Source of the DNA: Planctopirus ephydatiae
Lineage (GTDB): Bacteria; Planctomycetota; Planctomycetia; Planctomycetales; Planctomycetaceae
Reading direction: 5' to 3'
Length of the DNA stretch: 64,000 nt
Assembly: GCF_007752345.1 (NCBI RefSeq)
Contig: NZ_CP036299.1
Location: 5,056,001-5,120,000 of the forward strand
Shown here: positions 11,501-20,899 of the stretch, one piece after another
How positions within the stretch are numbered: the first letter of the stretch is position 1
Layout of the letters: every line of letters starts with the position of its first letter
Program-made: the position numbers and the translations under genes
The notes under the pieces: generated by a model
Seen by the model: only the letters and a program-made list of their open reading frames with translations
The model's database searches: none
What the model was told of the DNA's origin: nothing

Positions 11501-12252
11501 AGAATGGCCATCCGCTGGGCGTAAATGGCAATCCGGCGGGCCTGAGTGAGAGCCGAGGCTTCGCCTTCGGCCGGGGCTTGCTCCTGCTGTTTGGTCAGTT
11601 CTTCGAGGCGGGCCTGAGCGGTCGTAATCAGCGTGGGGATTTCTTTAAGGCGAGTCGATCGACGAGCGGCTTCTCCGTTGAGATCCGCCAGTCTTTTCGT
11701 CAGGCCGGTTTCGGGATGCTCGATCCGTGCTTTCAGAGTGGCGATATCGCTGGTGAGGGCTTCAAGATCGGCATTGGCAGCCGCCGGTGGTAACGTGATT
11801 TCCTTGGGAAGTTTTGCCAGTTTGGCTTGAGTTTCCTTGAGCAGCGTTTCGGCTGTCCCCACAAGCCGGTCAAACTCTTTCTGGCGAACCTGTCGGGCTT
11901 CGGCCTGTTTCCAGGAATCCATGGCCTGCTGATAGAAATCGGCAATCGACTTTTTGGTGGCAGCATCCAGATCAGTGAGATCAGCAGCCTGTCTCGAAAG
12001 TCGTTCAATCACTGCCGGTGTGAGCGGTTCATCAGCAGCAGTTGTCAAAAGAGGTGCTGCACTGGGAGGTGTGGAGGCGTTGGTCGATCCCGCAGGTGGT
12101 GGAGTTTCTGTGCCAGATCTTGTGCCCTCCTGCCCCTCGATCGCACGCTGGTTCCAAAAAAGGAGCACAGTCATCGCCATGATCAGCACGGCGGACATGC
12201 GAGTCGTTTCAAACATGTGCGGGATTACTTCAGGCTGACCATCCTTGAGCAT
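8545..12252 (-). CDS. Large mechanosensitive channel, MscK/MscS family
   Basis: Protein of about 1235 residues resembling MscK (KefA): a signal-like N-terminus, a roughly 450-residue extracytoplasmic region rich in Ala, Gln, Glu and Arg with long coiled coils, about 10 membrane segments in the second half, then the conserved MscS pore and beta domain (ANFVSGIIILLERPIREGD, DVSGTV, LVPNKEF) and the alpha/beta tail. It would open under membrane tension to release solutes during hypo-osmotic shock. A start at 12252 is preferred because GGAAGG sits 6 bases upstream; an upstream ATG at 12273 is possible, and a later ATG gives a tidier signal peptide. A Ser/Thr/Ala-rich linker lies between the membrane segments before the MscS core. 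Confidence 0.9.
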   Translation of the reverse strand: MLKDGQPEVIPHMFETTRMSAVLIMAMTVLLFWNQRAIEGQEGTRSGTETPPPAGSTNASTPPSAAPLLTTAADEPLTPAVIERLSRQAADLTDLDAATKKSIADFYQQAMDSWKQAEARQVRQKEFDRLVGTAETLLKETQAKLAKLPKEITLPPAAANADLEALTSDIATLKARIEHPETGLTKRLADLNGEAARRSTRLKEIPTLITTAQARLEELTKQQEQAPAEGEASALTQARRIAIYAQRMAILREIGALRQEQSWYELPASSALAREQRDLAARELSLSQQEVEQLQTILARRRQQDAEMRVKQAQREAALAHPILKPLAEVNEKLAQQDQQLAQKTQRAVRDLAEIRQQTQRLKDDFRRVQEMVNTVGLTESIGLLLRKKRSSLPDLGAISERLAADADVFRELQLKLFEIDDELTTLRSPELVLGQVLASLKLTSNDLPKEILEAQAEILLKQKRDLLTTLDRSYTTAFENQVALDAARRELVEQVQQFRSYIDERVLWIRTSGPISLETFHDARAAVKWLFSVEDWQQASQVLTKDLWQSFPLYLLAALGLFPLLLLRRRMGVEIRLLGEQSILPSCRTLTPTMRALTWTILLAIGWPAFVGFMAWRLADSASSSLTTEEIARCLKVSAIFLLTLELLRMITLKKGLASHHFGWSETFVRRLYRGMTTLAVCGTPLVFAITFLSLHQQSDTTDEKYLDALGRPLFLLLLVMISGVSWATMFRQAPGTHLLTGEPVESPLIQRVQTLAKYLAVVIPLLLGVLVAMGYFYTAGQLAIRLHWTFWLIVGLIILQAIVMRWITIERRKLALEQVKQMRQAAEESVRQVPGSLATNLQSLLFSSFKVDLAAIVNQVRSLLRTSLVIAGLCGVWFIWADIVPALGILDRLELWETTQTVAASAATPSASSTAPDGAAGKPANTTSSSSVSGYRKVTARDLAVAILIFAAALIAGQNIPGLLEVALLRRLSSDRGLHLTVITLVRYLIFTLGVILAFGQIGVSWSNVQWLVAAASLGLGFGLQEIFANFVSGIIILLERPIREGDVVTVGDVSGTVSKIRFRATTITDWDRKELLVPNKEFITSRVLNWTLTDKVNRLTIKVGVAYGSDPFKVQEVLMKCVTSIPQVLQNPPPSVVFDEFGDNAMRFTIRFFLPDLENRLTVTHQLHIAIYRELAAAGIEISFPQMDLHVRSIPEDWKIAAANVAHEAHANPTREGQPRSSTPLDIADSDG

Positions 12253-12668
12253 TTCGAACCTTCCGTGACTCATCCACGAGTCAATATCGACAAGAGCCGG
12301 CAGTTCGCCTGTTGACCCTGTATTTTTAAAAGCGGTACTGATGCAAGTCGACCTGCTTAACAGAGCACCAGAATCTCAGCATGGCTGACACAACCATAAA
12401 GACAGCGCGCCAGTTTTCCATCGTCCCGGTATCCCGGATGATGGCCTCGGAGTCAACCTTAAGCCTGTCAAGACTCACCCCAATCTACACACTTCTCCCG
12501 CTTTACCAATTCATGGCCGATCTTTGTACGGCAGGCTCCCGCCTGCCGAATTCACGAACCGGTCACAAGAGGAAACTGCCGTTGCCGATTTTTCGCCAAA
12601 TCAACTAAGGTTTGCACTGTTATCGATTCAGCAATCTGTCTGGATCGTCTCCCAAGGATGGGCGAATC
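12253..12668. other. Divergent promoter region with hairpin
   Basis: The gap between two divergent genes must hold both promoters; no clear -35/-10 pair could be picked. It contains a perfect hairpin at 12529-12548. Short ORFs here look random. Confidence 0.45.
12529..12548. repeat. Perfect hairpin in spacer
   Basis: CGGCAGGC, loop TCCC, GCCTGCCG: eight perfect pairs with no T tract after it on either strand. It is about 120 bases upstream of the lipoprotein start, so it could be a repeat unit or a leader structure. Confidence 0.5.
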
Positions 12669-13493
12669 GTGCACATTCTCAAGCGATGGACACTGCTCGG
12701 CTTCTGGTCAACACTCGTGGGGTGTCTGGCTCTGGGAGGTTGCGCTCTCGGTCGTCAGCAATCCGATCTACTCTCAGCTAAGCTGCGGCAGACCAATTCG
12801 CAGATTCATCGACTGGAAACGGATCTCATCGCAGCTCGTGACGAGTTAAGATCTGCCAACGATAAAATTGCCCGCATGAACTCAGCCGCCACTGAAGCTC
12901 AAATGGCCAAATCGACCAAAAACACCGCCCCGCCCCAGAAGCTCGAGTTTCACACACGTCTCACGGCCCTGCAGGATGACGATCAGACCGCGGGATCAGA
13001 GACGATTGTGGCGTTTGTCACTCCTCGCGACGCCAGCCTGCAACCAACCACTGTGGATGGTCAGCTCGAAGTGATTGCCCGTGATGTGAATACGAACGCT
13101 GTCGTCGCCCGCTGGTACGCCGAAGGCCCTCACCTGGCTCGATACTGGTACAGCGGATTTCTGGGGAGTGGCTACCAGATCACTCTCCGTTCTCAGCAGG
13201 CAATCGATCCGCAATCGATCCTGATTGATGCCTCATACACCGATCATGCAGGCACCACGATCTCGGCCACTCATGCATTTACTGAAGCGGCTGGTCTGGC
13301 CTCGACTCGTTCCCGTCGGGAAACACCAGCATCTTTCACCAACTCCCAGCAGACACAGCGCCCCGATTATTCGGCTGGTGAGTTAGCTTTGCCCGAACTC
13401 CCCCAAGGGAACAACTCAGCCCTCGAACGCGCTGCAGAACTCGGTCCCACCTCTGTCAACTGGACAGACGAAACCATGCCCATCCGCCGGTGA
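12669..13493 (+). CDS. Hypothetical lipoprotein with coiled coil
   Basis: Family not recognised. With a GTG start at 12669 the 274-residue product begins with a charged n-region, a hydrophobic stretch and a lipobox (LALGGC), so it is probably exported and lipid-anchored; AAGGA lies about 10 bases upstream. A longer frame from 12612 would hide the signal peptide behind 19 extra residues. A predicted coiled coil follows (about residues 30-75, LRQTNSQIHRLETDLIAA), then a compact domain (about 90-210) with a YAEGPHLARYWYSGFLGSGY segment, and a polar tail. It is convergent with the PLP-enzyme gene. Confidence 0.75.
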   Translation: MHILKRWTLLGFWSTLVGCLALGGCALGRQQSDLLSAKLRQTNSQIHRLETDLIAARDELRSANDKIARMNSAATEAQMAKSTKNTAPPQKLEFHTRLTALQDDDQTAGSETIVAFVTPRDASLQPTTVDGQLEVIARDVNTNAVVARWYAEGPHLARYWYSGFLGSGYQITLRSQQAIDPQSILIDASYTDHAGTTISATHAFTEAAGLASTRSRRETPASFTNSQQTQRPDYSAGELALPELPQGNNSALERAAELGPTSVNWTDETMPIRR

Positions 13494-13533
13494 GCGCATT
13501 CAATCCAGCGATTAAGGTTTTTCTGAGTCAGAA

Positions 13534-14709
13534 TCATCCGGTAGGCGTCAATGCCCGGTCAAGTTCTTGCCGGAGATCTTCAAAATCTTCGAGACCCACC
13601 GAGAGGCGGAAGATTCCTGCGGTCACACCGCAGGCTTCGCGATCTTTGGCGGCCATGAACTTATGAGATGTTCCCGCAGGATAAGAGACTGTCGTGCGGG
13701 CATCAGCCAGCGTGGGTGAGAAGGGAATCGCAGGAGCCAGCTTGTGGAAAATCGTATCGATCTCGCTGGCACCCCCTTCAATTTCGATAGAAATCATCCC
13801 ACCAAAGCGATCTTGCAGATACTTCTGAGCGAGTTGATGTGTGGAGTGGCTGGTCAGGCCGGGATAGAAGACCTTTTTCACACGGGGATGAGTGGCCAGC
13901 CAATGGGCCAACTGCTGGGCCGTCTGTGTCACCCGGGCCATGCGCAGCGGTAAAGTTCGCAGGCCTCGAGTCGCCAGCCAGCATTCCATCGGATTCGCGT
14001 TCAGCCCGTAGAGCAGCATCGAGGTGCGGGCTTTGCGCATCGCTTCTTCACCGCCTACGATCACTCCCAGCATGACATCGCCATGCCCGTTGAGATACTT
14101 GGAAGCACTGTGCCAGACGATATCTGCCCCATAATCTTTCGGGCGAATGCCACACGGTGTGGCGAAGGTGTTATCCACCAGCAGTATGATCGAGCTTCCT
14201 ACGATCTGTCTCAGAGCCTGCAGATCCGTCACCTCGAGCAGCGGGTTCGAAACCGATTCGCAGATCATCATTCTGGTACTGGGTCGAATCGCCTTGCGCA
14301 CCGATTCCAGATCATTGAGATCCACAAAGGTGACATTCACCTGAAAGCTGGCCTGCAGTTGCAGCAGGAATTGATGGGTACTGCCATAAATCGCCCTTGC
14401 ACAAACAATGTGATCGCCAGTTTTCACAACACTGAGAACTGCTGCGGAAAGAGCCCCCATCCCCGAAGCACACGCCACGCCATGTTCAAAGCCTTCCAGC
14501 CGGGCGACATCATGCGTAAATGCCTCATGGTTCGGATTCTCAACCCGCGTATAGAAGTAGCCAGGTTCCCGGCCTGCCAGCACCTCTTCAAACTCGGCCA
14601 GTCCCGGCAAATCAAACGCCGTGGTCATGTAGATCGCAGGAGCACTGGGAGGCGTCGAGAAGGGCGGTACATGTCCGCCACGAGTTGCCGTGGTGGCCGG
14701 GTGAGTCAT
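13534..14709 (-). CDS. Cys/Met-metabolism PLP-dependent enzyme
   Basis: Trans-sulfuration family enzyme of 391 residues (fold type I PLP), cytoplasmic. Visible landmarks: YTRVENPN (phosphate-binding Tyr and Arg from the neighbouring subunit), ASGMGA, the aspartate that contacts the pyridine nitrogen (D179 in LVDNTFATP), and the PLP lysine K204 in SASKYLNGHGD. The family includes cystathionine gamma-synthase, cystathionine gamma-lyase, methionine gamma-lyase and O-acylhomoserine sulfhydrylases; sequence alone does not separate them, so no symbol is given. AAGGA sits 6 bases before the ATG. It stands alone, with no methionine or cysteine gene nearby. Confidence 0.92.
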   Translation of the reverse strand: MTHPATTATRGGHVPPFSTPPSAPAIYMTTAFDLPGLAEFEEVLAGREPGYFYTRVENPNHEAFTHDVARLEGFEHGVACASGMGALSAAVLSVVKTGDHIVCARAIYGSTHQFLLQLQASFQVNVTFVDLNDLESVRKAIRPSTRMMICESVSNPLLEVTDLQALRQIVGSSIILLVDNTFATPCGIRPKDYGADIVWHSASKYLNGHGDVMLGVIVGGEEAMRKARTSMLLYGLNANPMECWLATRGLRTLPLRMARVTQTAQQLAHWLATHPRVKKVFYPGLTSHSTHQLAQKYLQDRFGGMISIEIEGGASEIDTIFHKLAPAIPFSPTLADARTTVSYPAGTSHKFMAAKDREACGVTAGIFRLSVGLEDFEDLRQELDRALTPTG

Positions 14710-14911
14710 GAAAAATCCTTAGTAGCAAACCTGCGATTTCAAGTTGATCAAACGAGCTGCCCATCAACCGGTACGACCCATCAATCATCGATTCATGGAA
14801 TGACCTCAGAATGGAACAGCAGCCGAGTGCATGTTGCTTAAAATCAATAACTTTGATCTGGAGTGCAAGCGTGGGGAGCGAAGATTGTCACCATTCTTGA
14901 TCTTCGAATCC

Positions 14912-14942
14912 TCAGTGGGTGGCCACGGCGTGTGTGGCCACT
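14912..14942. terminator. Possible hairpin past the membrane-protein gene
   Basis: An interrupted stem built on CAGTGG/GGCCAC and GTGGCCACTG, lying about 40 bases past the stop of the minus-strand gene at 14980. There is no real T run, so it may be a repeat rather than a terminator. Confidence 0.3.
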
Positions 14943-14979
14943 GCAGCAGGAACACTCGATGATCGGTACCTGCTCAAGA

Positions 14980-16206
14980 TTAAGGCGCTGCACCATTTCG
15001 TCGGGAAGAGGTCATTTCATCGAGATCGGGAAGATCTTCCTTGATCTCTTGAGACGAAATCTGTTCAAGCTGCTCAAAGACCGAGGGAAGATTCACCGGC
15101 GGGATCGACTCCAGGGCTTCTCTGGATGATTCATGGCGCGTCATCAGCACTTCGCGCTGGTACTTCATGTCGCTGTAACTGATAGAACCAAGCATTGCCA
15201 GAACCGCCAGCAGCACCAGACCAATGACAGCCGCCAGATAGAAGAACGATGTCATGTCCGTGGGCGGCACCGATGTCGCACGCACCAGATCGAGCCGCTT
15301 GCCAATTAAAAGCGGTGTTACTCTCAGACCACCGGCGGCATCGTACCCTTCCCGCTTGAAAAAATAGCCCGCTACTCGCACAGGAGTCATCTGTTGATCT
15401 CCCAGTTTCAAATCGGGATCGATCTGAGCCGTCACAACTCGCCAGGGAAAACTGCTGGAGTCGGCTGTAAAAATCCAGGCTTCGTAGTATTCCACCACCC
15501 CATAGGAATTCTGTGAGGCCTGGATCTTGGAAAGTCGGCGTAAATCACCGCGAATCTCGACGAGCTCACCGCGATGTACTTTGGGATCAGCCATGAGATT
15601 ATCCCACGTCAGATCATGACTGGCAGCTCTCGTCAGATATTCCGCCGGGAGCAACCTCGCATGGGAAAGCAGACGATAAAACGCATCCGCTTCGGAAATC
15701 CTCACACCCAGTGTGTTATCCACCACATCACGCAGAATGATCGGGTCAATCGCCGTTTCGGCAAAGACATCAACGGACGCCGGTGGAGCTTGTTGATTGC
15801 CAGCGCCTGCGAGCATGTTCGGCGCGGTGGCACCACCAGCTGGCCCAGCACCACCAGACCTTACCGTACTACCAGATCGCACAGTATCTGTCGGGGAGCC
15901 TAACGAGACATCGGGCAGCCCTTCCTCAGTGATCAAACCGCTAGGAGTCGAAGGTGCGGCGGTGGTGGCTTCCGGAAGAATCTTTACGACTTCGGGTGGT
16001 AATTGCTCATTGCTCTCGAGCACCACACGACGATCTTCCGCGGTCGATTTGAGTGTCGCTGCAGGATCGGCAGACTTGCGCGTGGCGGACCACATGATCT
16101 GAGAGACCACCAGGATTACCACCAGCACACCGACCCAGCGGAAGAGTCTGGCCTGAAATCCTCGCTGCAACCAGGTGACATCCTGAAATGAGCGTCCGAA
16201 TCGCAT
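14980..16206 (-). CDS. Hypothetical protein with two membrane segments
   Basis: Family not recognised. Of 408 residues, one membrane segment lies at about 25-43 and another near 320-343, enclosing a roughly 270-residue extracytoplasmic region. That region starts with a low-complexity Gly/Ser/Thr/Pro linker (about 85-150) and continues with a folded part rich in acidic residues and aromatics (RGELVEIRGDLRRLSKIQ, then PWRVVTAQID), which could be an OB-like beta domain. The cytoplasmic tail is short and charged. AGGAAAG 8 bases upstream supports the start. It is divergent from the cytochrome gene. Confidence 0.7.
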   Translation of the reverse strand: MRFGRSFQDVTWLQRGFQARLFRWVGVLVVILVVSQIMWSATRKSADPAATLKSTAEDRRVVLESNEQLPPEVVKILPEATTAAPSTPSGLITEEGLPDVSLGSPTDTVRSGSTVRSGGAGPAGGATAPNMLAGAGNQQAPPASVDVFAETAIDPIILRDVVDNTLGVRISEADAFYRLLSHARLLPAEYLTRAASHDLTWDNLMADPKVHRGELVEIRGDLRRLSKIQASQNSYGVVEYYEAWIFTADSSSFPWRVVTAQIDPDLKLGDQQMTPVRVAGYFFKREGYDAAGGLRVTPLLIGKRLDLVRATSVPPTDMTSFFYLAAVIGLVLLAVLAMLGSISYSDMKYQREVLMTRHESSREALESIPPVNLPSVFEQLEQISSQEIKEDLPDLDEMTSSRRNGAAP

Positions 16207-16669
16207 GATTACTTTCCTGTTCAGAAACCCACCGCCCGCGTCTTGTCGCTGCTCCTCGCGACCGAGTGAACAACAAACATCTTTTCTACCAGATTTACCC
16301 TAATTCCGTAGCTCTCCAGTTCGTCAAATCGAGATTTGTCAGCCAATTCCAGCGCCCACCATCGGCACGCGCACGACGACTTTTGTACTCGCTCCCGGTT
16401 CCACATCAGGCTATAACATGTAAACCACTGTGAATATGTTGATGTGGCTTCTCACATTCATCTTTAGAAGATTCGAGATCGATAGCATGACAGAAAAAGT
16501 GTTAGCCAACCCTCTTGGCACTCCCGCGGACCTTTCTTCATGGAAGACAAAAACTCTTCAATTCTGGGGGATTCTCTGCCAGTCTCTGCGATCTTCCCGC
16601 GAACCAGGTCAAAGCCCACCGGCGACCGATCTCCCCGCTGAATTGTGGGGAACAGGCTTACCATTCTCG
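16207..16669. other. Divergent promoter region upstream of cytochrome gene
   Basis: Holds the promoters of the 408-residue membrane-protein gene (minus) and the cytochrome gene (plus). The open frame that runs into the cytochrome gene from 16430 lacks protein character. No terminator or repeat is evident. Confidence 0.45.
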
Positions 16670-19261
16670 ATGAGACAAAATGCCCTCTGGCTTGCCGCCA
16701 CCTGCCTCACTCTCTTTGCAGCTTCCACCAATCCCGCCGCTTTCGCCATCGATGGAGCCACTCCCGTCGCCTCGCTCAAGGTGAAGCCAGGCTTCAAAGT
16801 CGAACTGCTCTATTCGGTTCCTAAAGAGCAATTGGGCTCGTGGGTCAGCATGTGTACTGATCCCAAAGGGCGGTTGATCGTCTGCGATCAGTACGGCGGC
16901 TTGTACCGTGTGACCGTTCCACCGATTGGAAGCTCGGAAGGTTCCAAAAGTAACGAAACATCCGCTGCCAATAAGGTGGAAATCGAAAAGATCGATATTC
17001 CGCTGGGCGAAGCACAGGGGCTGCTCTGGGCATTTGACAGCCTGTATGTCGTCGTGAACTCAGGGGGCAAATACGAAAGTGGCTTCTACCGGGTGACCGA
17101 CGCCAATCACGACGACAAGCTCGATACGGTTGAGAAGATCCGCACTTTCCCCAAAGCCGGTGAGCATGGACCGCATGCAGTGCTGCTCGCACCGGATGGC
17201 AAATCCTTGACGGTTTTGATTGGCAATCAGGTGCCGGTTTTGCCTGAGCTGGCCAGTTCAAAAGTTCCTCGCCTGTGGGGTGAAGATCATCTGTTGCCCC
17301 GCATGCCCGATGGTCGCGGCTTCATGAAAGGCGTGATGGGCCCCGGCGGGAGCATCTATGAAGTCAGTCCCGATGGAAAGACCTGGACATTGCAATCGAC
17401 CGGTTATCGCAACCAGTACGATGCCGCTTACAACCAGGATGGGGAACTCTTCACTTACGATGCCGATATGGAATGGGACTGGAACACCCCCTGGTACCGC
17501 CCCACACGAGTTTGCCATGCCGTCAGTGGTGCGGAATTCGGATGGCGCAATGGTGCGGGAAAATGGCCAGCTTACTATCCCGACAGCCTTGGATCGGTGG
17601 TCGATATTGGCCCAGGTTCACCCACGGGTGTTTGCAGTGGCCAGGGAGCCAAGTTCCCGGCTGACTATCAGAAAGCGCTCTTCATTTGCGACTGGAGCTA
17701 TGGAAAGCTCTATGCCGTCCATCTCTCACCGAAGGGTGCCAGTTATGCAGGTAAGCTCGATGAACTGGTCGCTGGCTCACCACTCCCACTGACGGATGTC
17801 CTTATCAATCCGCATGACGGAGCGATGTACTTCACCATTGGCGGTCGCAAGACACAATCGGGGCTGTACCGCGTCACATATGTCGGCAAAGACTCAACGG
17901 CTCCAGTCACTGCCACCCCCCAAGACGATGCTCTGGCCCAGCGTCAAATTCGAAAAAGCCTCGAAGCGCTGCATGGCAAAGTCGATGCAGAGACTGTGAA
18001 AACCGCCTGGCCTCATCTGGCCAGTGAAGACCGGGCCATCCGCTGGGCTGCACGAGTCGCAATTGAACATCAGCCACTGGAAAGCTGGCAGGAACAGGCG
18101 CTCGCCGAGATTTCACCAGCCTCGGCAATCCCAGCACTTTTAGCTCTCACAAGGGCGGGCGGGATTGATCCATTCCATCGCAAAGAAAGCGATGCCCCCG
18201 TGAACAAGCCATTGGGCGAGCAGATCGCCGCCGCACTCGATCGAATCTCCTGGGATCGACTTCCGAACGAGCAGAAAGTTGATCTCTGCCGGGTGTACGA
18301 GATTCTCTTTAACAGGTTTGGATATCCGGCTGACGCGGTCCGTCAGCAGGCTTTGCGGCGGCTTGAGCCCGCATTTCCATCAGGTTTTAAGCCTCTCGAT
18401 GCCGAACTGGCGAACCTGCTCGTCTATCTGCAGTCGCCACAGGCAGCCAACAAGATTGTGGCCGCTTTAGGCACAGCCCGCACTCAGGAAGAACAGATCG
18501 AGTATGCCCGTGCACTGCGTATGTTAAAGGAGGGTTGGACAACACCTTTGCGAGAGAGTTACTTCAAGTGGTTCGGCAAAGCCGCCGGGTATCGGGGAGG
18601 TGCCAGTTTCTCGAAGTTTGTCGAGAACATTCGCAAAGATGCCGAAGCCACTTTGACGGATGCCGAGCGAACTCTGTTGAAGCCGATTCTCGATGCGACC
18701 CCCACAGAAGCTCCACCGGTTGCGGTTCCGCCGCGCGCCTTCGTGAAGGAATGGTCAGTGGCAGAGCTGGCACCACTTGTCAGCGAAAAACTGACCGCAC
18801 GCGATTTTGACAAAGGTCGCGAGCTGTTTGCTGGCACCAGCTGCTTTGCCTGCCATCGTTTTGAGGGTGAGGGTGGTGCTTATGGGCCGGATCTGACGAT
18901 GGCAGGAGGCCGGTTCAGTGCCAAAGACCTGCTGGAGTCGATCATTGAACCGAGCAAAGCGATCAGCGATCAGTATGAAGCGGTCACGATCGTCCTCAAC
19001 GACGGACGCTCCATCAGTGGTCGCATTGCGAATCACAATGGAGAGTCGTTCCAGGTGATGACCAATATGCTGGAGCCGAACAACCAGACGGGTGTCAAGC
19101 GGGCAGATATTGAAGAGATTGTCCCGTCGAAAATCTCGATGATGCCGGCCGGCCTGATCAACACCTGTAATGTTGAAGAAGCTGCCGATCTGATTGCGTA
19201 TATCCTTTCTCGGGGTCAGCGCGATCACGTGATGTTTGCTGGTAAGCCCAGTGGAAACTGA
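16670..19261 (+). CDS. PVC-type dehydrogenase/cytochrome c fusion
   Basis: Exported protein of about 863 residues of the type common in planctomycetes and verrucomicrobia. The preferred start at 16670 gives a signal peptide (MRQNALWLAATCLTLFAAS); a frame reaching back to 16430 adds 80 unlikely residues. An N-terminal beta-propeller-like dehydrogenase region (about 30-420) is followed by a helical HEAT-like middle (about 420-690) and a C-terminal heme-binding domain with CFACH (class I cytochrome c), GPDLT and the distal MMPAGL methionine segment. Such proteins are thought to oxidise sugars or other organics and pass electrons to the respiratory chain; the substrate is unknown. A strong terminator follows. 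Confidence 0.9.
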   Translation: MRQNALWLAATCLTLFAASTNPAAFAIDGATPVASLKVKPGFKVELLYSVPKEQLGSWVSMCTDPKGRLIVCDQYGGLYRVTVPPIGSSEGSKSNETSAANKVEIEKIDIPLGEAQGLLWAFDSLYVVVNSGGKYESGFYRVTDANHDDKLDTVEKIRTFPKAGEHGPHAVLLAPDGKSLTVLIGNQVPVLPELASSKVPRLWGEDHLLPRMPDGRGFMKGVMGPGGSIYEVSPDGKTWTLQSTGYRNQYDAAYNQDGELFTYDADMEWDWNTPWYRPTRVCHAVSGAEFGWRNGAGKWPAYYPDSLGSVVDIGPGSPTGVCSGQGAKFPADYQKALFICDWSYGKLYAVHLSPKGASYAGKLDELVAGSPLPLTDVLINPHDGAMYFTIGGRKTQSGLYRVTYVGKDSTAPVTATPQDDALAQRQIRKSLEALHGKVDAETVKTAWPHLASEDRAIRWAARVAIEHQPLESWQEQALAEISPASAIPALLALTRAGGIDPFHRKESDAPVNKPLGEQIAAALDRISWDRLPNEQKVDLCRVYEILFNRFGYPADAVRQQALRRLEPAFPSGFKPLDAELANLLVYLQSPQAANKIVAALGTARTQEEQIEYARALRMLKEGWTTPLRESYFKWFGKAAGYRGGASFSKFVENIRKDAEATLTDAERTLLKPILDATPTEAPPVAVPPRAFVKEWSVAELAPLVSEKLTARDFDKGRELFAGTSCFACHRFEGEGGAYGPDLTMAGGRFSAKDLLESIIEPSKAISDQYEAVTIVLNDGRSISGRIANHNGESFQVMTNMLEPNNQTGVKRADIEEIVPSKISMMPAGLINTCNVEEAADLIAYILSRGQRDHVMFAGKPSGN

Positions 19262-19276
19262 AGTTTTTCCTCTTAG

Positions 19277-19321
19277 CAGGCTCTGGAAGTGGCGATGAGC
19301 CTCCAGAGCCTGTTTTCTTTT
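19277..19321 (+). terminator. Rho-independent terminator after the cytochrome gene
   Basis: CAGGCTCTGGA pairs with TCCAGAGCCTG (11 pairs), followed directly by TTTTCTTTT. It starts 16 bases past the stop codon, separating this gene from lpd. Confidence 0.9.
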
Positions 19322-19482
19322 ACCAGCCTGCAAATTGTAGAACTTGCCCTGAAATCAAGAAAAAAGGCCTTCTGGACACTCGATCAACGCTGCCGGTTTG
19401 CAATTCGTCCGTTGCCCCCCCACAATCGAGAGAGCTGGATAACCAAGTTATAAAAATGTCGAAATCGGGAAAGACTGCTTCA

Positions 19483-20871
19483 ATGAAAGAGCATGATCTG
19501 GTCGTGATTGGTGGGGGCCCCGGGGGTTACGTAGCTGCCATTCGCGCAGCACAGCTGGGTCTCAATGTCGCCTGCATTGAAAAAGAATCGGCTTTAGGGG
19601 GCACCTGTCTGCGCGTGGGCTGTATCCCCAGCAAAGCGATGCTTGAATCGAGCGAACTCTTCCAGATGGCGAAGAATCATCTGGCTGAGCATGGTGTTTC
19701 CATTAATGCTGATTCCGTGAAGCTCGACCTGCCTGCCATGCTCAAGCGAAAAGATGGCATTGTCTCCCAGTTGACCAAAGGGATCGACGGCCTGTTCCGC
19801 AAGAACAAAATCACGCGGTACCTGGGCCACGGCAAGATTGTTGCTCCCGGTAAAGTCCTGGTCGAAGGGGCTCAACCCGAAGAGCTTGTCTGCAAGAACA
19901 TCGTGATTGCGACCGGGAGCAAATCCGCCCCGCTCAAAGGTGTCGAAGTCGATAACGATCGGATTGGCACCAGCACTGAGGCTCTCGCCTTCCCGGAAGT
20001 TCCGGGAACCATGGTGGTGATTGGCGCGGGTGTGATTGGCCTCGAGCTGGGTTGCGTCTGGAGCCGGCTGGGTGCCAAGGTGATTGTGCTGGAATACCTC
20101 GACCGGATTCTTCCCGGCATGGACAGCGAAATTGCCACTGAAGCTCAGAAAATCTTCACCAAGCAAGGGATTGAGTTCCGCCTGGGGATGAAAGTGACCG
20201 GTGCCAAGGTTTCGGGCAAGAAGTGCGTGGTGACCTGTGAAGGTGCCGAGCCGATCACTGCCGACCGTGTGCTCCTGGCTGTGGGTCGCATCCCGAATAC
20301 CGAGAACCTGAATCTCGATGGAGTGCATGTGGCTTACGACAACCGTGGCCGCATTCAGGTCGATCAGCACTTCCAGACGACAATCCCGGGCATTTACGCG
20401 ATTGGCGACGTGATTGGTGGTGCCATGTTGGCCCACAAGGCTGAAGAAGAAGGGATGGCCGTTGCCGAAGGAATTGTCTGGGGTCATTGCCACGTTAATT
20501 ACGATGCCATTCCCGCGATTGTCTACACACATCCTGAGATTGCCAGCGTGGGCAAGACGGAAGATCAGCTCAAGGAAGCGGGCGTGCCTTACAAGAAGGG
20601 AAGCTTCCCTTATATGGCCAATGGCCGTGCCAAAGCGATTGCCGCGAGCGAGGGCCGAGCCAAGGTTCTCGCACATGCCGAAACCGACCGCGTGCTGGGT
20701 GTCCACATCATTGGGGCACACGCTGGCGATCTGATTGCTGAAGCGGCTCTGGCGATCGAATTCGGGGCTTCGAGCGAAGACATTGCCCGGACTTCACATG
20801 CTCACCCGACACTGGCCGAAATCGTCAAAGAAGCGGCTCTGGCTGTGGATGGAAGAGCCATTCACTTTTAA
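19483..20871 (+). CDS. lpdA: Dihydrolipoyl dehydrogenase (E3)
   Basis: FAD-dependent enzyme of about 462 residues that reoxidises dihydrolipoyl groups of 2-oxoacid dehydrogenases or the glycine cleavage H protein, passing electrons to NAD+. Seen: the FAD-binding GGGPGGY, the redox disulfide in GGTCLRVGCIPSKA, the NAD-binding GAGVIGLELG, the second FAD motif IYAIGDV, and the catalytic His-Glu pair in HAHPTLAEIV. The ATG at 19483 (MKEHDLVVIGG) has GGAAAG upstream and fits the family's usual start; an ATG at 19456 would add nine residues. No E1 or E2 gene is adjacent, but a GcvH-like carrier lies 1.3 kb downstream on the same strand. Confidence 0.95.
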   Translation: MKEHDLVVIGGGPGGYVAAIRAAQLGLNVACIEKESALGGTCLRVGCIPSKAMLESSELFQMAKNHLAEHGVSINADSVKLDLPAMLKRKDGIVSQLTKGIDGLFRKNKITRYLGHGKIVAPGKVLVEGAQPEELVCKNIVIATGSKSAPLKGVEVDNDRIGTSTEALAFPEVPGTMVVIGAGVIGLELGCVWSRLGAKVIVLEYLDRILPGMDSEIATEAQKIFTKQGIEFRLGMKVTGAKVSGKKCVVTCEGAEPITADRVLLAVGRIPNTENLNLDGVHVAYDNRGRIQVDQHFQTTIPGIYAIGDVIGGAMLAHKAEEEGMAVAEGIVWGHCHVNYDAIPAIVYTHPEIASVGKTEDQLKEAGVPYKKGSFPYMANGRAKAIAASEGRAKVLAHAETDRVLGVHIIGAHAGDLIAEAALAIEFGASSEDIARTSHAHPTLAEIVKEAALAVDGRAIHF

Positions 20872-20899
20872 CTGCTGAAGCCAGGTTTTGAACATCGAA

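Noticed and set aside
19594-20721. A 375-codon open frame opposite lpdA
   Set aside because: Antisense shadow; composition is His/Asn-rich and domain-free, while lpdA has all catalytic motifs.
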